From Galbibacter sp048266365 (GTDB taxonomy: Bacteria > Bacteroidota > Bacteroidia > Flavobacteriales > Flavobacteriaceae), in NCBI RefSeq assembly GCF_048266365.1, contig NZ_JBLWZP010000001.1, positions 124,001-188,000 of the forward strand: a stretch of 64,000 nt of DNA. Direction: 5' to 3'. The notes beneath the pieces were generated by a model. That model did not search any database, was not told the DNA's origin, and was given only the letters and a program-made list of their open reading frames with translations. Below, piece by piece: positions 27,029-36,535 of this stretch (positions are counted from its first letter, which is position 1; each line of letters starts with the position of its first letter). The position numbers and the translations under genes are program-made.

Positions 27029-29887
27029 TTAGTTTTCCTTTTTAAAACTTTGTTGAGGTCCTAGATAGGATTGTTTAAGGCCGCCGGTGTCGATAACAAT
27101 CTTCTGAAGTACCAATCCACTATCCACTGCATAATAATACAGCTGATGGTTTCCAGGATGATCAATTTGAAGTGTGGTGGTGATCACTTTGATGTTATTG
27201 GCTACAGACCGCTGCCAAGCAGGGTGAGACTTATCCTCGTGGAAGTTTACTAACTGAGGAGTTTGATCATCCAGGCCTATTCCAAATTTAAGCCCATCTC
27301 TATCAGTGTAATTTTGAGTAGGCGAGAAGTAGAGTTGTACGTTGACCTCACCTTTGGAAAAACTGTGAAAATCATAGCCTAATCTCGGTGAGGTTTCAGA
27401 AATCTCTAGTGATGCTATTTTTACAGGACTAATGGTAACCCCGGCACTGGTTTTACCTAAATTATCAATGACCTGCCACTTAAAGGGATCATTTGTTACA
27501 GCATCTGAATAGTTTTCTGCCTGAATAGATACCACACCATTTTCTTCGATAAAGCCTTTGGCGTTTTTTAAATCACTGTGATTGATAGGAAGCTTTACTG
27601 TAATTTTCTGTCCCTCTGCTTCGATGGTCAAGTTTGTGAAATATTGGCCCTGAGGAGCTTTTTTCCAATCTACATCAAACTCAATATTTTTAAGCTCTTC
27701 AACCTTTCCTTTGCTATGAGAAACATCTAACCATGAATCAGAGGTCTTAATACGGAATTTATAAGCCTTTTGGCCTGAATTAAACAATTGTATCTGTGGA
27801 GCGATAGGATTAAAGGAGCTCAATTGTGGTAAAACAAGTGTGTCCTTGCTTTCAGGATACCACTGTGTAGAACCGCTAATACTCACACCTACCTTTGCTG
27901 CTTTTTGTAATTCAACATACTGAACCTCCGGCATTATATTGTGTCTAGGCTCTTGCCAAGAAGTGTAGCCAATATGCGTTTGTGACATCATATGGTTCCA
28001 TTTGCCATCTGATAGCGCAGTGTGGTAATAATTGGTAAGCAAAGAGTCTTCTTTAAAATAGGTCTTTACTTTATCCGCATAAACATTAGCCATCGCTCTT
28101 CCCTGTGAGGTATATAGTTTGTTTTTGGCAGCAGCAATGTATAGCTTATTCAGATTAGCACTGGCTACTACGGGAAACTGTACTAATTGATAATAGGCGT
28201 CCTGGTAGGACTCTGGAATTTGCTGTGCTACTTCTAAAGTTTTTTCAACTAGGACATCAAATTCTTTTAAAATTCGGTCTGCCTCCTTATAATGCTTTAG
28301 ACTATAGGTGGATGGACTCAGAAGTTCATGCTTTCTTCGAGCGTTGTATTTGGTATATTTTTTAAGGATGTTCGCAATAGCTTCACCCTGTGAGGATCCA
28401 AAAGTATCTTCTGCCCACTTCTGATAATACGAAGCTACTTTTTTTGGAGTCCATTTGCTTGGACTCCAGGCGTAATCTAAAAAGAAACTAATCGGAAATT
28501 CCATGGGTTTGATATCACCAACATTGACTACCCAAAGCTTCTTAGCTCCATATTGATAGGCGAGATTCATTTGTTCCCAAACCCTTTCAATTTGATTGGT
28601 GTTCATCCATTTGTAATTTCTGGGTCCACCGACATAATCGAAGTGGTAGTATATTCCGTAACCTCCTTTTCGGGGCTGCGCATTGAGATAAGGGAGTTTT
28701 CTGATGTTCCCCCAGTTGTCGTCACAAAGAAGTAGGGTGATGTCTTGCGGGACACGCATTCCTTGATCGTAATAGTCTTGTACTTCTTTGTACAGAGCCC
28801 ACATTTGTGGCGTTTCAGCACTTGGTTTATGGGTAACCTCAGTGATAATTTCTCGCTGTCTATCTACGATTTTTTCTAAAAGTTCTATGGCGGTTCCTTC
28901 GGTCATCGGTTCATCACCATCACCTCGCATACCAACGCTAACAATGGTTTCTGTGGAATTCATTCGCTGCATTCCTTCCCTCCAAAACCCTTCTAAGTTT
29001 TCGGCATTCTTGGTGTAATCCCACGGCCCCTCTCCGAATTTCTGCCACTCGGCGTGTGCACGCCCCAAGGGTTCGTGATGCGAGGTTCCTACGACTATGC
29101 CATAAAGATCTGCCATGGCCTTATTTTTAGGGTCGTCGACATAAAACATCCGCCCCCACATGGCTGGCCAAATGAAGTTTCCTTTGAGACGTAAAATCAT
29201 TTGGAATACCTTTTCGTAAAACTCAGCATTGAACTTTCCATAATGTTCTCCTACCCAACCTGAGAGGGCTGGAGCCTCATCATTGATAAAGATCCCTCTG
29301 TACTGAATCTCCGGTTCTCCCATGGTATGAATACCGGGGGTGACATAAAGACTTTGATGTTTCTTTGACGGGACGTCCGACCAGAAATGCCATGGAGAGA
29401 TTCCTATTTGTGTCGATAGATCGTAAAGTCCATAAATAGTACCCCTTTTATCGGAACCTACAATTACCAAGGCACTTTCAATTTCTGCTGTGGGATTGGG
29501 TACAATTGTAGTGATGAACTTTTCCCATTTTCCTGTTAAGGAAGTCTGGTCTATTTTGCCTTCTTCTATCAGTTTATCGATTAGAGCACTTTTCCCTAGG
29601 GTTCCTACAATAATGGGAGGAGTGTTTAGATTTGCAACCGAATTTAAGAGCTTAGGAGCGACTCCACTTACTTTTTCAATATCACCTTGTAATTCAAGGG
29701 CGACTTTCTGAACCCCAGGATAATCTGTTTCGCTAATTACCATCGGTGCTGCCATCTCTTGATCTACGATTGTAAATCCACCTTCTATGGGTTGATGCGT
29801 TACATAGGATTGCTGCGCGTAGGTGTGGAGACCTGGTAGGAACAGTCCTAAAAATATCAAATAAATAAATCTGCTTCTAGCTTTCAT
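27029..29887 (-). CDS. GH115 xylan alpha-1,2-glucuronidase
   Basis: Removes (4-O-methyl-)glucuronic acid side chains from glucuronoxylan, including internal ones on the polymer. The 952-residue protein has a signal peptide ending near HTYAQ. It shows the GH115 layout: N-terminal domain (residues 25-190), catalytic TIM barrel about 195-520 with YRGIFINDEAPALSGWVGEH, FIWPAMWGRMFYVDD, GMRGDGDEPMTEGTAIELLE, LLLCDDNWGNIRKLP and GGYGIYYHFDYVGGPRNYKW, a helical domain, and a C-terminal beta domain (LEISETSPRLGYDF). It overlaps the upstream mannonate dehydratase gene by 11 bases and is last in the LacI/GH67/SDR/UxuA operon. No recognisable SusC/SusD genes adjoin. Family assignment is firm. Confidence 0.92.
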   Translation of the reverse strand: MKARSRFIYLIFLGLFLPGLHTYAQQSYVTHQPIEGGFTIVDQEMAAPMVISETDYPGVQKVALELQGDIEKVSGVAPKLLNSVANLNTPPIIVGTLGKSALIDKLIEEGKIDQTSLTGKWEKFITTIVPNPTAEIESALVIVGSDKRGTIYGLYDLSTQIGISPWHFWSDVPSKKHQSLYVTPGIHTMGEPEIQYRGIFINDEAPALSGWVGEHYGKFNAEFYEKVFQMILRLKGNFIWPAMWGRMFYVDDPKNKAMADLYGIVVGTSHHEPLGRAHAEWQKFGEGPWDYTKNAENLEGFWREGMQRMNSTETIVSVGMRGDGDEPMTEGTAIELLEKIVDRQREIITEVTHKPSAETPQMWALYKEVQDYYDQGMRVPQDITLLLCDDNWGNIRKLPYLNAQPRKGGYGIYYHFDYVGGPRNYKWMNTNQIERVWEQMNLAYQYGAKKLWVVNVGDIKPMEFPISFFLDYAWSPSKWTPKKVASYYQKWAEDTFGSSQGEAIANILKKYTKYNARRKHELLSPSTYSLKHYKEADRILKEFDVLVEKTLEVAQQIPESYQDAYYQLVQFPVVASANLNKLYIAAAKNKLYTSQGRAMANVYADKVKTYFKEDSLLTNYYHTALSDGKWNHMMSQTHIGYTSWQEPRHNIMPEVQYVELQKAAKVGVSISGSTQWYPESKDTLVLPQLSSFNPIAPQIQLFNSGQKAYKFRIKTSDSWLDVSHSKGKVEELKNIEFDVDWKKAPQGQYFTNLTIEAEGQKITVKLPINHSDLKNAKGFIEENGVVSIQAENYSDAVTNDPFKWQVIDNLGKTSAGVTISPVKIASLEISETSPRLGYDFHSFSKGEVNVQLYFSPTQNYTDRDGLKFGIGLDDQTPQLVNFHEDKSHPAWQRSVANNIKVITTTLQIDHPGNHQLYYYAVDSGLVLQKIVIDTGGLKQSYLGPQQSFKKEN

Positions 29888-31061
29888 TGGATTGGTTTAA
29901 ATTATAAAGAATGCCCTGTTCAAGTCCTCTGAGTTCTGCCAGGCCTTTGAGCCTTCCTATTAGAGAATAACCGGGATAGTGTGTGATGTCCTTGTCCCTA
30001 TTATGCATAAATCCATGATCTGGTCGCATAGGGATGGATAGTTTTCGCTGCTGCATTAAAAGTACCAATTTCTCCATAATTTCATTAATGGAATTGGAAC
30101 CTTCTAAATGAGGTGATTCTCTAAAAATATGTTCCCCGTCTCGTTGTACGTTCCGCAAGTGAAGAAAGTGAATTCGATCACCGAAACGGTTGATTATAGC
30201 AGTTAAATCATTTTTGGGATCTGCACCCAGGGAGCCGGTGCAATAACAAAGACCATTGTTGAGTTCCGGTACGGCGCTAAAGATACGCTCTAAGTCCTCT
30301 TGAGTGCTTACAACTCTTGGTAGTCCAAGTACTGAAAACGGAGGGTCATCCGGATGGATAGCTAATTGAACACCACAAGCTGATGCTACCGGAACGATTT
30401 CCTTTAAAAAGGCTATAAGATTTTCTTGTAAATGGCTTGCCGTAATGTCTTTAAACCCTTGGAGTAATTCTAAGAGTTTGTCAGCGGTGAAGTTTTCTGA
30501 ACTTCCCGGTAAACCCAACAGCACATTTTTAAATAGGCGATCGCGCTCCGGCTCACTAAGAGATGAACCTAATGCTTCAGCATCCGCTAATTCTTGTTTG
30601 GTATATTCGTTTTTGGAACCCGGCCGTTTTAATAAAAAAACATCAAAATAAATAAAGTAAAGACGGTGGTAGCCAAGAGCCGAACTACCATCTGGATTTT
30701 GGTAATGGTGGTTGGTGCGAACCCAATCCAATACCGGCATAAAATTGTAGGTAACTATTTTTATCCCAGCCGCTGCCAGATTTAGGATACTTTGTTTGTA
30801 ATTCTCTATATAGGTTTGAAAGTTTCCGACCTTGCGTTGAATGTCAGGATGCACGGGTATGCTTTCTACCACCGACCACTGAAGTCCTGCTTCCTGAATC
30901 ATTTGTTGTCGCTTTTTAATGTCCTCCATACTCCAAAGTTCCCCTGTGGGGATTTGGTGAAGTGCAGTAACGATACCTTCAGCGCCGCTTTGGCGAATAT
31001 CTGCGAGTGTGGTGCTGTCCTGTGGGCCAAACCATCGCATGGTCTGTAGCATTTTAAACAT
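29877..31061 (-). CDS. uxuA: Mannonate dehydratase
   Basis: Dehydrates D-mannonate to 2-keto-3-deoxygluconate in glucuronate catabolism. I start at 31061 (MFKMLQTMRWFGPQDSTTLA), ten bases after the preceding SDR stop; the frame could extend 13 codons further into the SDR gene. The 394-residue protein aligns by eye with UxuA throughout: GAEGIVTALHQIPTGELWS, WSVVESIPVHPDIQ, TYNFMPVLDWVRTN, LAIHPDDPPFSVLGLPRVVS (metal ligands), CTGSLGADPKNDL, FLHLRNV and MRPDHGFMH near the end. Overlaps the GH115 start by 11 bases, indicating translational coupling. Confidence 0.94.
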   Translation of the reverse strand: MFKMLQTMRWFGPQDSTTLADIRQSGAEGIVTALHQIPTGELWSMEDIKKRQQMIQEAGLQWSVVESIPVHPDIQRKVGNFQTYIENYKQSILNLAAAGIKIVTYNFMPVLDWVRTNHHYQNPDGSSALGYHRLYFIYFDVFLLKRPGSKNEYTKQELADAEALGSSLSEPERDRLFKNVLLGLPGSSENFTADKLLELLQGFKDITASHLQENLIAFLKEIVPVASACGVQLAIHPDDPPFSVLGLPRVVSTQEDLERIFSAVPELNNGLCYCTGSLGADPKNDLTAIINRFGDRIHFLHLRNVQRDGEHIFRESPHLEGSNSINEIMEKLVLLMQQRKLSIPMRPDHGFMHNRDKDITHYPGYSLIGRLKGLAELRGLEQGILYNLNQSNES

Positions 31062-31071
31062 AGGTTTGTTT

Positions 31072-31812
31072 TTAAAATCCAATACTGTTTCCTCCATCAA
31101 CCGGCAATATTACGCCATTGGTATATTTTGCCTGATCACTAACTAAGTGCAAAATGGCCTCAGCCACATCCTCGGGTTCTCCAAGCCTTCCCATAGGAGT
31201 ACGGGAGAGTACTTTTTCTTTGCGCTGCGGATCACTGTCCAAGGCCTTTGAAGACATATTGGTTTCTATAAAACCTGGAGCAACACAATTTACGCGAATG
31301 CCAAATTGTGAAAGATCCACTGCCATGGCACGAGTCATTCCTTCGATTGCGGTTTTACTGGCCGTATAGGCGATTACTTTTGGAATGCCATATTGTGCAG
31401 CCATAGAACTGATGTTGACGATATTTCCGAAGCCTTGGAGTTTCATTTGTTTTACAACTTCTCTGCTGATTGCAAACACGCTGAGAACATTGGTATGTAT
31501 GATTTGACTGAACTCTGCATCAGTGACCTCCCAAAATTCCTTTTTCATATTAATCCCTGCATTGTTGATCAGTATATCAATATGCCCGGCTTCTTCGTAA
31601 ATTTCGCGAACTAGACTTGGAATTTTATCAATGTCGTTTAAGTCAAAGATTACTGGGCGAGAAAGAGAACCTAGCTCCTGGCATGCCTGTGTGGTTTTTT
31701 CTCGGTTGCGACCGATGATATAGGTGATAATACCCTTGTCACAAAACTTCTTTGCAGTGGCAAATCCGAGGCCGGAATTACCTCCTGTTATTATAGCAAT
31801 TTTATCATTCAT
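31072..31812 (-). CDS. SDR-family oxidoreductase, probable D-mannonate (fructuronate) reductase
   Basis: A classical short-chain dehydrogenase of 246 residues: TGGNSGLGFATAKKF cofactor motif (about 9-23), NNAG (about 86-89), NISSMAAQYG with the catalytic serine, YTASKTAIEGMTRAMAVDLS with the Tyr-Lys pair (about 149-168), and C-terminal GEPEDVAEAILHLVSDQAKY, GVILPVDGG. Placed between GH67 and uxuA, it most likely interconverts fructuronate and mannonate, replacing the unrelated UxuB; such non-orthologous SDRs are known beside uxuA in Bacteroidota. A gluconate or 2-keto-3-deoxygluconate dehydrogenase role is possible. Only 27 bases separate it from GH67. Confidence 0.82.
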   Translation of the reverse strand: MNDKIAIITGGNSGLGFATAKKFCDKGIITYIIGRNREKTTQACQELGSLSRPVIFDLNDIDKIPSLVREIYEEAGHIDILINNAGINMKKEFWEVTDAEFSQIIHTNVLSVFAISREVVKQMKLQGFGNIVNISSMAAQYGIPKVIAYTASKTAIEGMTRAMAVDLSQFGIRVNCVAPGFIETNMSSKALDSDPQRKEKVLSRTPMGRLGEPEDVAEAILHLVSDQAKYTNGVILPVDGGNSIGF

Positions 31813-31839
31813 GTAAGTATTTTTTTAGTGTCTTTACGG

Positions 31840-33996
31840 TTATATGCCTGGGGCATATGGGTGTTTTAGTGATTTGTAATAGTCAAGGGAATGCTCTGGC
31901 TTTTCCATGCCTTCTGGAAATGGTAACTTAGAATACTGGTGAAAGTATTGCATACAAGCATCTTTCCACCAAATTGCCTCCTGAAGTTGTATGTCTAAAA
32001 GCATACGAACCTCCTTGTGAGAAAGAGCATCAACATAAGGGCTCATCTGTTCCCAAACCTTTAGCATGTCTCTGACTTGATCTACTCCTTTTTGATAGTG
32101 CAGCCCTATTGAATTCCAGAGGGTTTGGCCATCGGAAAGGGTGTAATCCCAAGGGAGGTGATGAAACCATAAGAGTAAGTTTTCAGGACACTGGTCAAGT
32201 TGCTCAAAACGCTGTGCAACCGGATCCGCGTATTGTAATACGGCGCCACTTCCTTTTTGAGTTCGGTCAAATCCGATACCATTAGCATCCGTCTTGTGGT
32301 AGTAGGTGGGATTCCACTCGGGTCTAGCCAACTCAGATACCCAAGGACCCGGTCCATAATGATGGTTTGTATCCATGATATGATGTAAGCCTAGAGGGGT
32401 CATGTAATTTACAACGGCCTCTCTGGATTCTATTAGTAAATCTGTCATGGGTTCAACAAATGCTTCCTCGTTGGAGTAGGTGCTACGCAGCCACTGCTCA
32501 GCGATCACCTCTGCGTTTAAATACGGATTCCACGCCAATCTTCCATAACCATACCAATTCGCTTGGGCAAATGGATGCCCTGTCCAATTCAAATCACTTC
32601 CTATATTTGAAACCCCGGAGATCGCGGTTATTTTATGATTGTCAAGGCTTCCGTCTATCACCTTTGCAACCAAGGATCCTTTACCTTGTTGGTAGGTGTC
32701 TGCCTGTAATACTTCTTCAAAGAGTTTTGGTAAGAAAACCAAATGTGTGCTAAACCCTAAGTACTCCTGAGTGATCTGGAATTCCATAGCCAAGGCAGTC
32801 TTTGGCATGGCGCCAAAAATAGGGTGAAAAGGCTCCCTAGGCTGAAAGTCAATTGGACCGTTTTTAACCTGTATAATGACATTTTCTTTAAAGTCTCCAT
32901 CCATGGGTACAAATTCAGAATAGGCTTGTTTCGCTCTATCTGAAGCGTCATGTTCGGAGTATACGAAGGCACGCCATAGCACCACTCCATTATGTGGAGC
33001 AAGTGCCTCCGCCATCATATTTGCACCATCAACATGGGTACGTCCATAGTTTTGTGGCCCCGGTTGTCCTTCTGAATTTGCTTTGACCAAGAATCCTCCA
33101 AAGTCCGGTATTTTAGCATAGACACTATCAATCTTAGTCTTCCACCATTGCTGTACCTCTGGATCCAAGGGATCGGCAGTTGACAACTGTCCGATTTCTA
33201 TAGGCGCAGAGAAACGTGCGGTAAGGTATACCTTAACACCATAAGGACGAAACGTATCTGCTAGAGCCGCAACCTTATCGATATAGCCTGGTGTTAGTAG
33301 CCATGCATTGGCATTGACATTGGTCAGCACGGTTCCATTGATTCCAATGGAAGCATTGGCTCTGGCATAGTCGATATAACGCTGATCGATATAGGTTGGT
33401 AGTTTTTGCCATTTCCACAAAGATTTGCCTGCGTAACCTCGTTCAACTGTTCCATCCAAATTATCCCAATGGTTTAGGATTCTCAAATCTATTTTTGGAC
33501 CATCTAACAGGGTTAATTTATCAATGGATTGCTGGGTCTGCAGCAACCTTAAAAAATTGAAAACTCCGTACAAGACCCCAATATCCTCCTTAGCTGTGAT
33601 AATGGTGTTCCCTGAGACATGACCAATATAAAAGCCATCTTCAGGAATTGTAATTTTTCTTAAGTTCTTTTGAATCTTTTGATCTAGTGCATCAAATTTA
33701 GAGACGATAAGGGTTCCTTTACTCGAGGCCGTAGCTGAAAATTCAGTAGTGGTGCCCAATAAGGCATCAAGCCCCAATTTTAATTCTTCTCTCGCAACAT
33801 CCAGTGTTTCGCTTTTCGCAGGAAAGTAAACAGATTGAATTTGATTTTGGTAATCGTTTAAAAGAGAAGCATCGCTTATTTTTTTATAATCGAGCCAAAG
33901 ACCATAACCGCTTTGAGAAACCGCTGTTGTGCAATATCCCAGCAAAACCAGGCATACTAAAATGCGCTTGTAGTGCAGCAATACATTTATTTTCAT
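31840..33996 (-). CDS. GH67 alpha-glucuronidase
   Basis: Releases (4-O-methyl-)glucuronic acid from the non-reducing terminal xylose of xylo-oligosaccharides, in the periplasm. The 718-residue protein has signal peptide ILVCLVLLGYCTTAVS, an N-terminal GH67N domain (to about 155), a TIM barrel with DNLDGTVERGYAGKSLWKW, GGFLVKANSEGQPGPQNYGR (catalytic acid region), ANMMAEALAPHNGVVLWRAF and GFSTHLVFLPKLFEEVLQ, and the all-helical C-terminal domain with GLHHIMDTNHHYGPGPWVSE and WFHHLPWDY. It is the first enzyme gene after the LacI regulator and has one strong and one weaker LacI-type operator in its upstream 100 bases. Confidence 0.93.
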   Translation of the reverse strand: MKINVLLHYKRILVCLVLLGYCTTAVSQSGYGLWLDYKKISDASLLNDYQNQIQSVYFPAKSETLDVAREELKLGLDALLGTTTEFSATASSKGTLIVSKFDALDQKIQKNLRKITIPEDGFYIGHVSGNTIITAKEDIGVLYGVFNFLRLLQTQQSIDKLTLLDGPKIDLRILNHWDNLDGTVERGYAGKSLWKWQKLPTYIDQRYIDYARANASIGINGTVLTNVNANAWLLTPGYIDKVAALADTFRPYGVKVYLTARFSAPIEIGQLSTADPLDPEVQQWWKTKIDSVYAKIPDFGGFLVKANSEGQPGPQNYGRTHVDGANMMAEALAPHNGVVLWRAFVYSEHDASDRAKQAYSEFVPMDGDFKENVIIQVKNGPIDFQPREPFHPIFGAMPKTALAMEFQITQEYLGFSTHLVFLPKLFEEVLQADTYQQGKGSLVAKVIDGSLDNHKITAISGVSNIGSDLNWTGHPFAQANWYGYGRLAWNPYLNAEVIAEQWLRSTYSNEEAFVEPMTDLLIESREAVVNYMTPLGLHHIMDTNHHYGPGPWVSELARPEWNPTYYHKTDANGIGFDRTQKGSGAVLQYADPVAQRFEQLDQCPENLLLWFHHLPWDYTLSDGQTLWNSIGLHYQKGVDQVRDMLKVWEQMSPYVDALSHKEVRMLLDIQLQEAIWWKDACMQYFHQYSKLPFPEGMEKPEHSLDYYKSLKHPYAPGI

Positions 33997-33997
33997 A

Positions 33998-34013
33998 TCG
34001 AAATCGATTGTTT
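33998..34013. promoter_or_regulatory. Weak LacI-type operator at the GH67 start
   Basis: A sequence centred on ATCGATTG is aligned at 10 of 16 positions with the stronger operators at 34077 and 35377. It lies immediately upstream of the GH67 ATG, within the leader. Lower confidence than the other two. Confidence 0.35.
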
Positions 34014-34076
34014 TTTATTGGTTGACTATAATGATGGAGTAAAATAAGGGAAAAATCGTAAATAAACAAAATATTT

Positions 34077-34092
34077 ATGCAACCGATTGCGT
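34077..34092. promoter_or_regulatory. LacI-family operator upstream of GH67
   Basis: ATGCAACCGATTGCGT is a pseudo-palindrome centred on CG; the half-sites ATGCAAC and ACGCAAT agree at five of seven positions, the format of LacI/CcpA-type operators. It lies 80 bases before GH67 and differs at only one of 16 positions from the site at 35377. Confidence 0.7.
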
Positions 34093-34149
34093 TAAATTAT
34101 TTTAAATTTAACTCACGTTGTTCAAAATATGAAACACTACCTAGACGGG

Positions 34150-35172
34150 TCACTTTTTATCAGAGGAGGCGCGTTGAATGATTTCGGTGCTCAAAACTGT
34201 GATTTCTGATACTTCTTCATCGTGATTCTTAGAAGAATGATTGAGGATGCGCTTTGCTGCAATTTTTCCCATTTTTAAAGCAGGATGCGATATGGTGGAC
34301 AAGGCAGGTTCTACGATGGAGGAGATGGGGTCGTCATTAAAACCGATGACTGCCAACTCTTCAGGTATTTTCACCCCTTTTTTCTTTGCACATAAAATCG
34401 CACTAACCGCCGCAGTGTCATTGGAAGAAAAGATTCCATCCGGTGGATTGGGGAGTTTGAGTAATTTTTTGGTTGCCTTTTCGCCTTCTTCAAAACTCAG
34501 GGTTTTGAAGTGAATGATAAGCTGTTCGTCTACTTCAATATTGTGTTCTTTCAGGGCGTCTAGATAGCCCTTTTTTCGCTCCTCATATACATTTCTGTGC
34601 TGAGCGCCTGCAAAGTGTGCGATACGCCTACAGCCTTTTTCGATAAGGTGCTTTGTAGCGTTATAACCGGCACTGTAATTATCAATAATGACCTTATAGG
34701 TGTTGAACCCTAGAGGAACCCTATCTACGAAAACCAATGGAATTCCTTGATTGATAAAGGGTTTAAAGTGATCCATGTTTACGGTCTCCATCGAAAGAGA
34801 AACAATAAGTCCGCTGATTCTACTGTCGTATAAGGCTTTTAGATTGCTAACCTCATTTTCGTATTTATCATCACTCTGACTGATAATTACGTTAAAGCCT
34901 GATTTTCTGGCAGTTTCTTCGATACCGCTGATCAAGGTAGACATGAAAGGTCTATTAATCCTTGAAATGGAAATTCCTATGGTGTTGCTCTTGTTGTTTC
35001 GTAGACCTGCGGCTAAGGTATTGGGTCTGTACCCCATTTTTTCCGCTTGTTCCTTGACTTTTTTAATGGTCTTAGGACTAATGCTTTTGTGGTTGTTTAG
35101 GGCGCGGGAGATTGTGGAAGGGGAATAGTTGAGCTCTTTAGCAAGGTCGTATATGGTAATCTCTTTCTTCAC
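34150..35172 (-). CDS. LacI-family transcriptional regulator of the glucuronoxylan cluster
   Basis: A 340-residue repressor. The N-terminal LacI helix-turn-helix is ITIYDLAKELNYSPSTISRA (residues 5-24) followed by the hinge region KMGYRPNTLAAGLRNNKS. The rest is a periplasmic-binding-protein-like ligand domain with TIGISISRINRPF, VDRVPLGFNTYKVIIDNYSA, FSSNDTAAVSA and VIGFNDDPISS. It precedes the GH67/SDR/uxuA/GH115 genes on the same strand and has near-identical operators before itself (35377-35392) and before GH67 (34077-34092), so autoregulation and control of the operon are likely. An aldouronic acid or glucuronate derivative would be the expected inducer. Confidence 0.9.
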   Translation of the reverse strand: MKKEITIYDLAKELNYSPSTISRALNNHKSISPKTIKKVKEQAEKMGYRPNTLAAGLRNNKSNTIGISISRINRPFMSTLISGIEETARKSGFNVIISQSDDKYENEVSNLKALYDSRISGLIVSLSMETVNMDHFKPFINQGIPLVFVDRVPLGFNTYKVIIDNYSAGYNATKHLIEKGCRRIAHFAGAQHRNVYEERKKGYLDALKEHNIEVDEQLIIHFKTLSFEEGEKATKKLLKLPNPPDGIFSSNDTAAVSAILCAKKKGVKIPEELAVIGFNDDPISSIVEPALSTISHPALKMGKIAAKRILNHSSKNHDEEVSEITVLSTEIIQRASSDKK

Positions 35173-35376
35173 TTGTACAATCTTTTACGTTGGTTTTCAA
35201 TACCCGCAAAGTGATAATATCTTATGGTAATCAATCCGGTCAAAGCGATAGAAACCCTAGGGTCACCGATGTTACCGCCTGGTTTGATCAATACATATTA
35301 CAGCTTGCTTTATGTTTTTAAATATAACTTATGGTAATGCATTTAAAAAGGTCTATGGTCATATGGTGACATTTTA

Positions 35377-35392
35377 ATGCAACCGATTCCGT
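35377..35392. promoter_or_regulatory. LacI-family operator upstream of the lacI-type gene
   Basis: ATGCAACCGATTCCGT, 15 of 16 identical to the operator before GH67, again centred on CG. It lies 205 bases before the regulator's start codon. The remaining bases between 35173 and 35570 show no gene. Confidence 0.65.
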
Positions 35393-35571
35393 AGTGCATA
35401 TTTAAAAAACCAAATGTAGTAAAAATTTATGTTTCTAAATTAAATAGTTCCCATCAAAAGGCTGAAATAGTATATTTTAGTTTATTCTACTACGCCAAGT
35501 TGACCATTTAAGCTAGTAGATTTACTTCCTGTTAGAGGATGTTGAGCAGAATAGAAATAAGTTGGATCGCG

Positions 35572-35615
35572 GTTTAAAAATGCCATCCCTAGGAACCATG
35601 GCCTCTAAGGATGGC
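35572..35615 (-). terminator. Terminator of the conjugation-remnant cluster (minus strand)
   Basis: GCCATCC (35582-35588) pairs with GGATGGC (35609-35615), with an inner AGG/CCT stem; on the minus strand the hairpin is followed by a TTTTTAAA tail. It ends the leftward tra-locus genes. Confidence 0.7.
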
Positions 35616-35654
35616 GTGTAAATAACTTTATTCCATTGAAATAATGAAAAACAT

Positions 35655-36500
35655 TCACACCTTTTTAGTTGTCCTAGGTCTTTTATTGCGTTTAGTTTGA
35701 GGTAGTTTAGAGTCGATTTGGGCGTTTTCTTCGACCTTTGGAACTTGTTTGGTTAGCCCCTCGCCCCTCTTTGCTTGCTTTTTTTCTTGTGTTTTCTCTT
35801 CGGAGAACTGCGTTTCTTCCGCCACGTTTTTGACTGTTGATGATTCGGATTGCCAGAATTCTTTTTCCCTGTTCTCATTGTAAATAGTAATTGATTTGAA
35901 TTTAGGATTGGCCTCTATTAGCTTAACTTCTTCTTTTCCATCAATTTCAAAGGTAACTAATTGTAGATTACCTTTTTGAAGCGATGTTATGATGCTTTCC
36001 TTAAATTCTTCATGCTCCATTTCTAGGATGGGGTAGTTGGACAGCGTTGAATTTAGATTAAAACCATAATTTTCGTGGTAATAGGAAAGTTTGAAATTCC
36101 CATTTGGGATGGTTGTAAAGGGGTCAAGTTGCACCCAGCATATATAGGGATCTCCATTCCTTTTTAAGAAGCGTTTGTGGACTGCTCGACCATTCATCAA
36201 ATTGAAGGCTTCTTTCAAGGTAATGTTATTTCCTTTGTTGATGTAAAAGGTTTGAGACATTTTACCCGCAGGTCCCCTAAGATTCACGACATAGGCATTG
36301 AAAAAATACATATCGTGGGTGAGTGATTTACTAAAATACAGTTCAACCTCCATAGTGCTCTGATCATAATTCCTTTGGTATTCAAGGCTAAAGGTGTCTA
36401 GTTGTTGTGCAATCTTCTCAGTGAGTTGCTCTGAAAGGTTTTCTCCAAATCCTGTATATTTAATTTGGTCTTTTAAATAGTTTACATTTTTTTCATTCAT
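35655..36500 (-). CDS. Conjugative-element conserved protein (tra/top-locus type)
   Basis: A 281-residue cytoplasmic protein. The N-terminal 170 residues match by eye a conserved protein of Bacteroidota conjugative elements: YLKDQIKYTGFGENLSEQL, then DMYFFNAYVVNLR, QTFYINKGNNITLKEAFNLM, NGRAVHKRFLKRNGDPYICW and YYHENYGFNLNSTLSNYPI. The C-terminal 80 residues are low-complexity, rich in Glu, Lys and Gln (EEKTQEKKQAKRGEGLTKQV), ending in KRNKRPRTTKKV. Homologues are usually next to the topoisomerase/helicase genes of integrative conjugative elements, so its position directly after traM points to deletion of intervening genes. Function unknown. Confidence 0.65.
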   Translation of the reverse strand: MNEKNVNYLKDQIKYTGFGENLSEQLTEKIAQQLDTFSLEYQRNYDQSTMEVELYFSKSLTHDMYFFNAYVVNLRGPAGKMSQTFYINKGNNITLKEAFNLMNGRAVHKRFLKRNGDPYICWVQLDPFTTIPNGNFKLSYYHENYGFNLNSTLSNYPILEMEHEEFKESIITSLQKGNLQLVTFEIDGKEEVKLIEANPKFKSITIYNENREKEFWQSESSTVKNVAEETQFSEEKTQEKKQAKRGEGLTKQVPKVEENAQIDSKLPQTKRNKRPRTTKKV

Positions 36501-36535
36501 AATTTTAGAATTTATGGTTAATGGTTTATTTATTT

